The notes beneath the pieces are model-generated. The model was given only the letters and a program-made list of their open reading frames with translations. It searched no databases and was not told the origin of the DNA. A stretch of DNA of 6,659 bases from Oligoflexia bacterium (GTDB lineage: Bacteria > Bdellovibrionota > Bdellovibrionia > Bdellovibrionales > UBA1609). Each line of letters begins with the position of its first letter. Positions within the stretch are counted from its first letter, which is position 1. The position numbers were made by a program, and so were the translations under genes. Below are positions 6,233 through 6,659 of this stretch, piece by piece. Location: positions 1 through 6,659 of the forward strand of contig JAPPIY010000332.1 of assembly GCA_026914095.1 (NCBI GenBank), written 5' to 3'.

Positions 6233-6255
6233 TATAAGCAACAGTCTGTTTTATA
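6233..6255. promoter_or_regulatory. Imperfect dyad upstream of the hydrolase promoter
   Basis: TATAA-GC-AACAG-T-CTGTT-TTATA forms two five-base arms on each side of a central T, with GC as the only interruption. The one-base centre makes it a poor RNA hairpin, but it could be a binding site for a dimeric regulator. It lies about 30 bases upstream of the hydrolase -35 box. No regulator is encoded nearby, so a role is speculative. Confidence 0.25.
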
Positions 6256-6283
6256 AAGTAGAAAAAAAACCAGTGAATATTTT

Positions 6284-6312
6284 TTGACTCTCTAAGAGCT
6301 TAGACAGATAGT
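6284..6312 (+). promoter_or_regulatory. Probable promoter of the alpha/beta hydrolase gene
   Basis: TTGACT at 6284-6289 (five of six -35 matches) is followed after 17 bases by GATAGT at 6307-6312 (four of six). The predicted start of transcription, 6319-6320, is immediately before the ATG at 6321. There is no Shine-Dalgarno, so a leaderless mRNA is predicted, as for the lipoprotein gene. Confidence 0.45.
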
Positions 6313-6320
6313 CAATTAAT

Positions 6321-6659
6321 ATGGATAACAAGCTCAATTATAAAAAACTGGGTTCAGGCGATCAGGCCCTTGTTTTTGCGCATGGGATTTTAGGCTATTG
6401 GAGAAATTTTTACAGCGTCAGCCAAGCCTTTAAAGAGGATTGCGCCTGCTTGTTGTATGATCAAAGAGGTCATGGCCTTTCTTTTCATAAAGAGCCTTAT
6501 ACTGTGGAGGAATTGGCTCAAGATCTCAAAGAGCTGTTAGAGTTTTTAGATTTAAAATCTGTTGTTTTAGCTGGTCATTCTTTAGGGGGTTGGGTTTGTC
6601 TTTATCTAGCCTATAAAGAGCCAGATTTAGTTAAAAAATTGATTGTTATTGACAGCTCC
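6321..6659 (+). CDS. Alpha/beta hydrolase, 3' end cut by the window
   Basis: The first 113 residues are open to the window edge without a stop. The order of motifs is that of an alpha/beta-hydrolase fold enzyme: VFAHGILGYW (residues 18-27) supplies the oxyanion-hole HG, YDQRGHGLS (46-54) is the strand 4/turn region, and AGHSLGGW (84-91) is the nucleophile elbow with Ser87 as catalytic base-activated nucleophile. VIDSS at the end corresponds to the strand following the next helix. The catalytic Asp and His lie beyond the window. Substrates in this family range widely (esters, haloalkanes, epoxides, peptides), and nothing here fixes one. The start at 6321 is the natural one: homologous sequence begins within a few residues, and no earlier in-frame start or ribosome binding site is evident. 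No signal peptide is seen, so it is probably cytoplasmic. Confidence 0.88.
   Translation, partial: MDNKLNYKKLGSGDQALVFAHGILGYWRNFYSVSQAFKEDCACLLYDQRGHGLSFHKEPYTVEELAQDLKELLEFLDLKSVVLAGHSLGGWVCLYLAYKEPDLVKKLIVIDSS

Noticed and set aside
1..6659. tRNA, rRNA or CRISPR arrays
   Set aside because: No cloverleaf with T-loop GTTCRA context, no rRNA-like blocks and no regularly spaced repeats were seen by eye on either strand.

Overview
The window looks like chromosomal DNA of an AT-rich bacterium with a decaying, repeat-bearing genome. The one strong phylogenetic marker is the valyl-tRNA synthetase. It is the short archaeal-like form without a C-terminal coiled-coil arm, with GWDDNGLPTE after the HIGH box and LRPQAHEIIRTWAFY before KMSKS. 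As I remember them, Rickettsia-type enzymes share this form. Together with an IS481-like remnant, GC-richer palindromic repeats and two broken genes, this suggests a host-associated alphaproteobacterium of the Rickettsiales/Holosporales kind. That placement is an inference from one protein and was not tested by any search.

Layout. Positions 1-55 may be part of a dispersed repeat. Positions 56-280 hold the outer end and last 65 codons of an IS481-like transposase on the minus strand. The remnant abuts, at about 281-285, a metalloprotease gene on the plus strand (285-1869). That gene has lost its start and signal sequence, and it is also frameshifted at a run of seven T (1034-1040) just before its HELTH zinc motif. 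A small putative lipoprotein gene (1918-2505) follows behind a near-consensus promoter. Converging on it is the intact valS (2552-5248, minus). Positions 5263-5853 are mostly non-coding, with a palindromic repeat (about 5331-5393) and a possible remnant of a type I restriction HsdR N-terminus. An intact RRM RNA-binding protein with an RGG tail follows (5854-6171), then the 5' part of an alpha/beta hydrolase (6321 to the window end).

The genes do not form one pathway. The metalloprotease and lipoprotein may have been an envelope or secreted pair, because both appear to carry a similar beta-rich domain. valS, the RRM gene and the hydrolase look like independent transcription units.

The points most worth a second look are these: the doubly broken metalloprotease with a Shine-Dalgarno and GTG placed just after the frameshift; a GC-rich, hairpin-containing in-frame insert in valS that resembles a protein-coding palindromic element; and two promoters placed so that the transcripts would be leaderless. 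I see no convincing new defence or mobile system beyond these.
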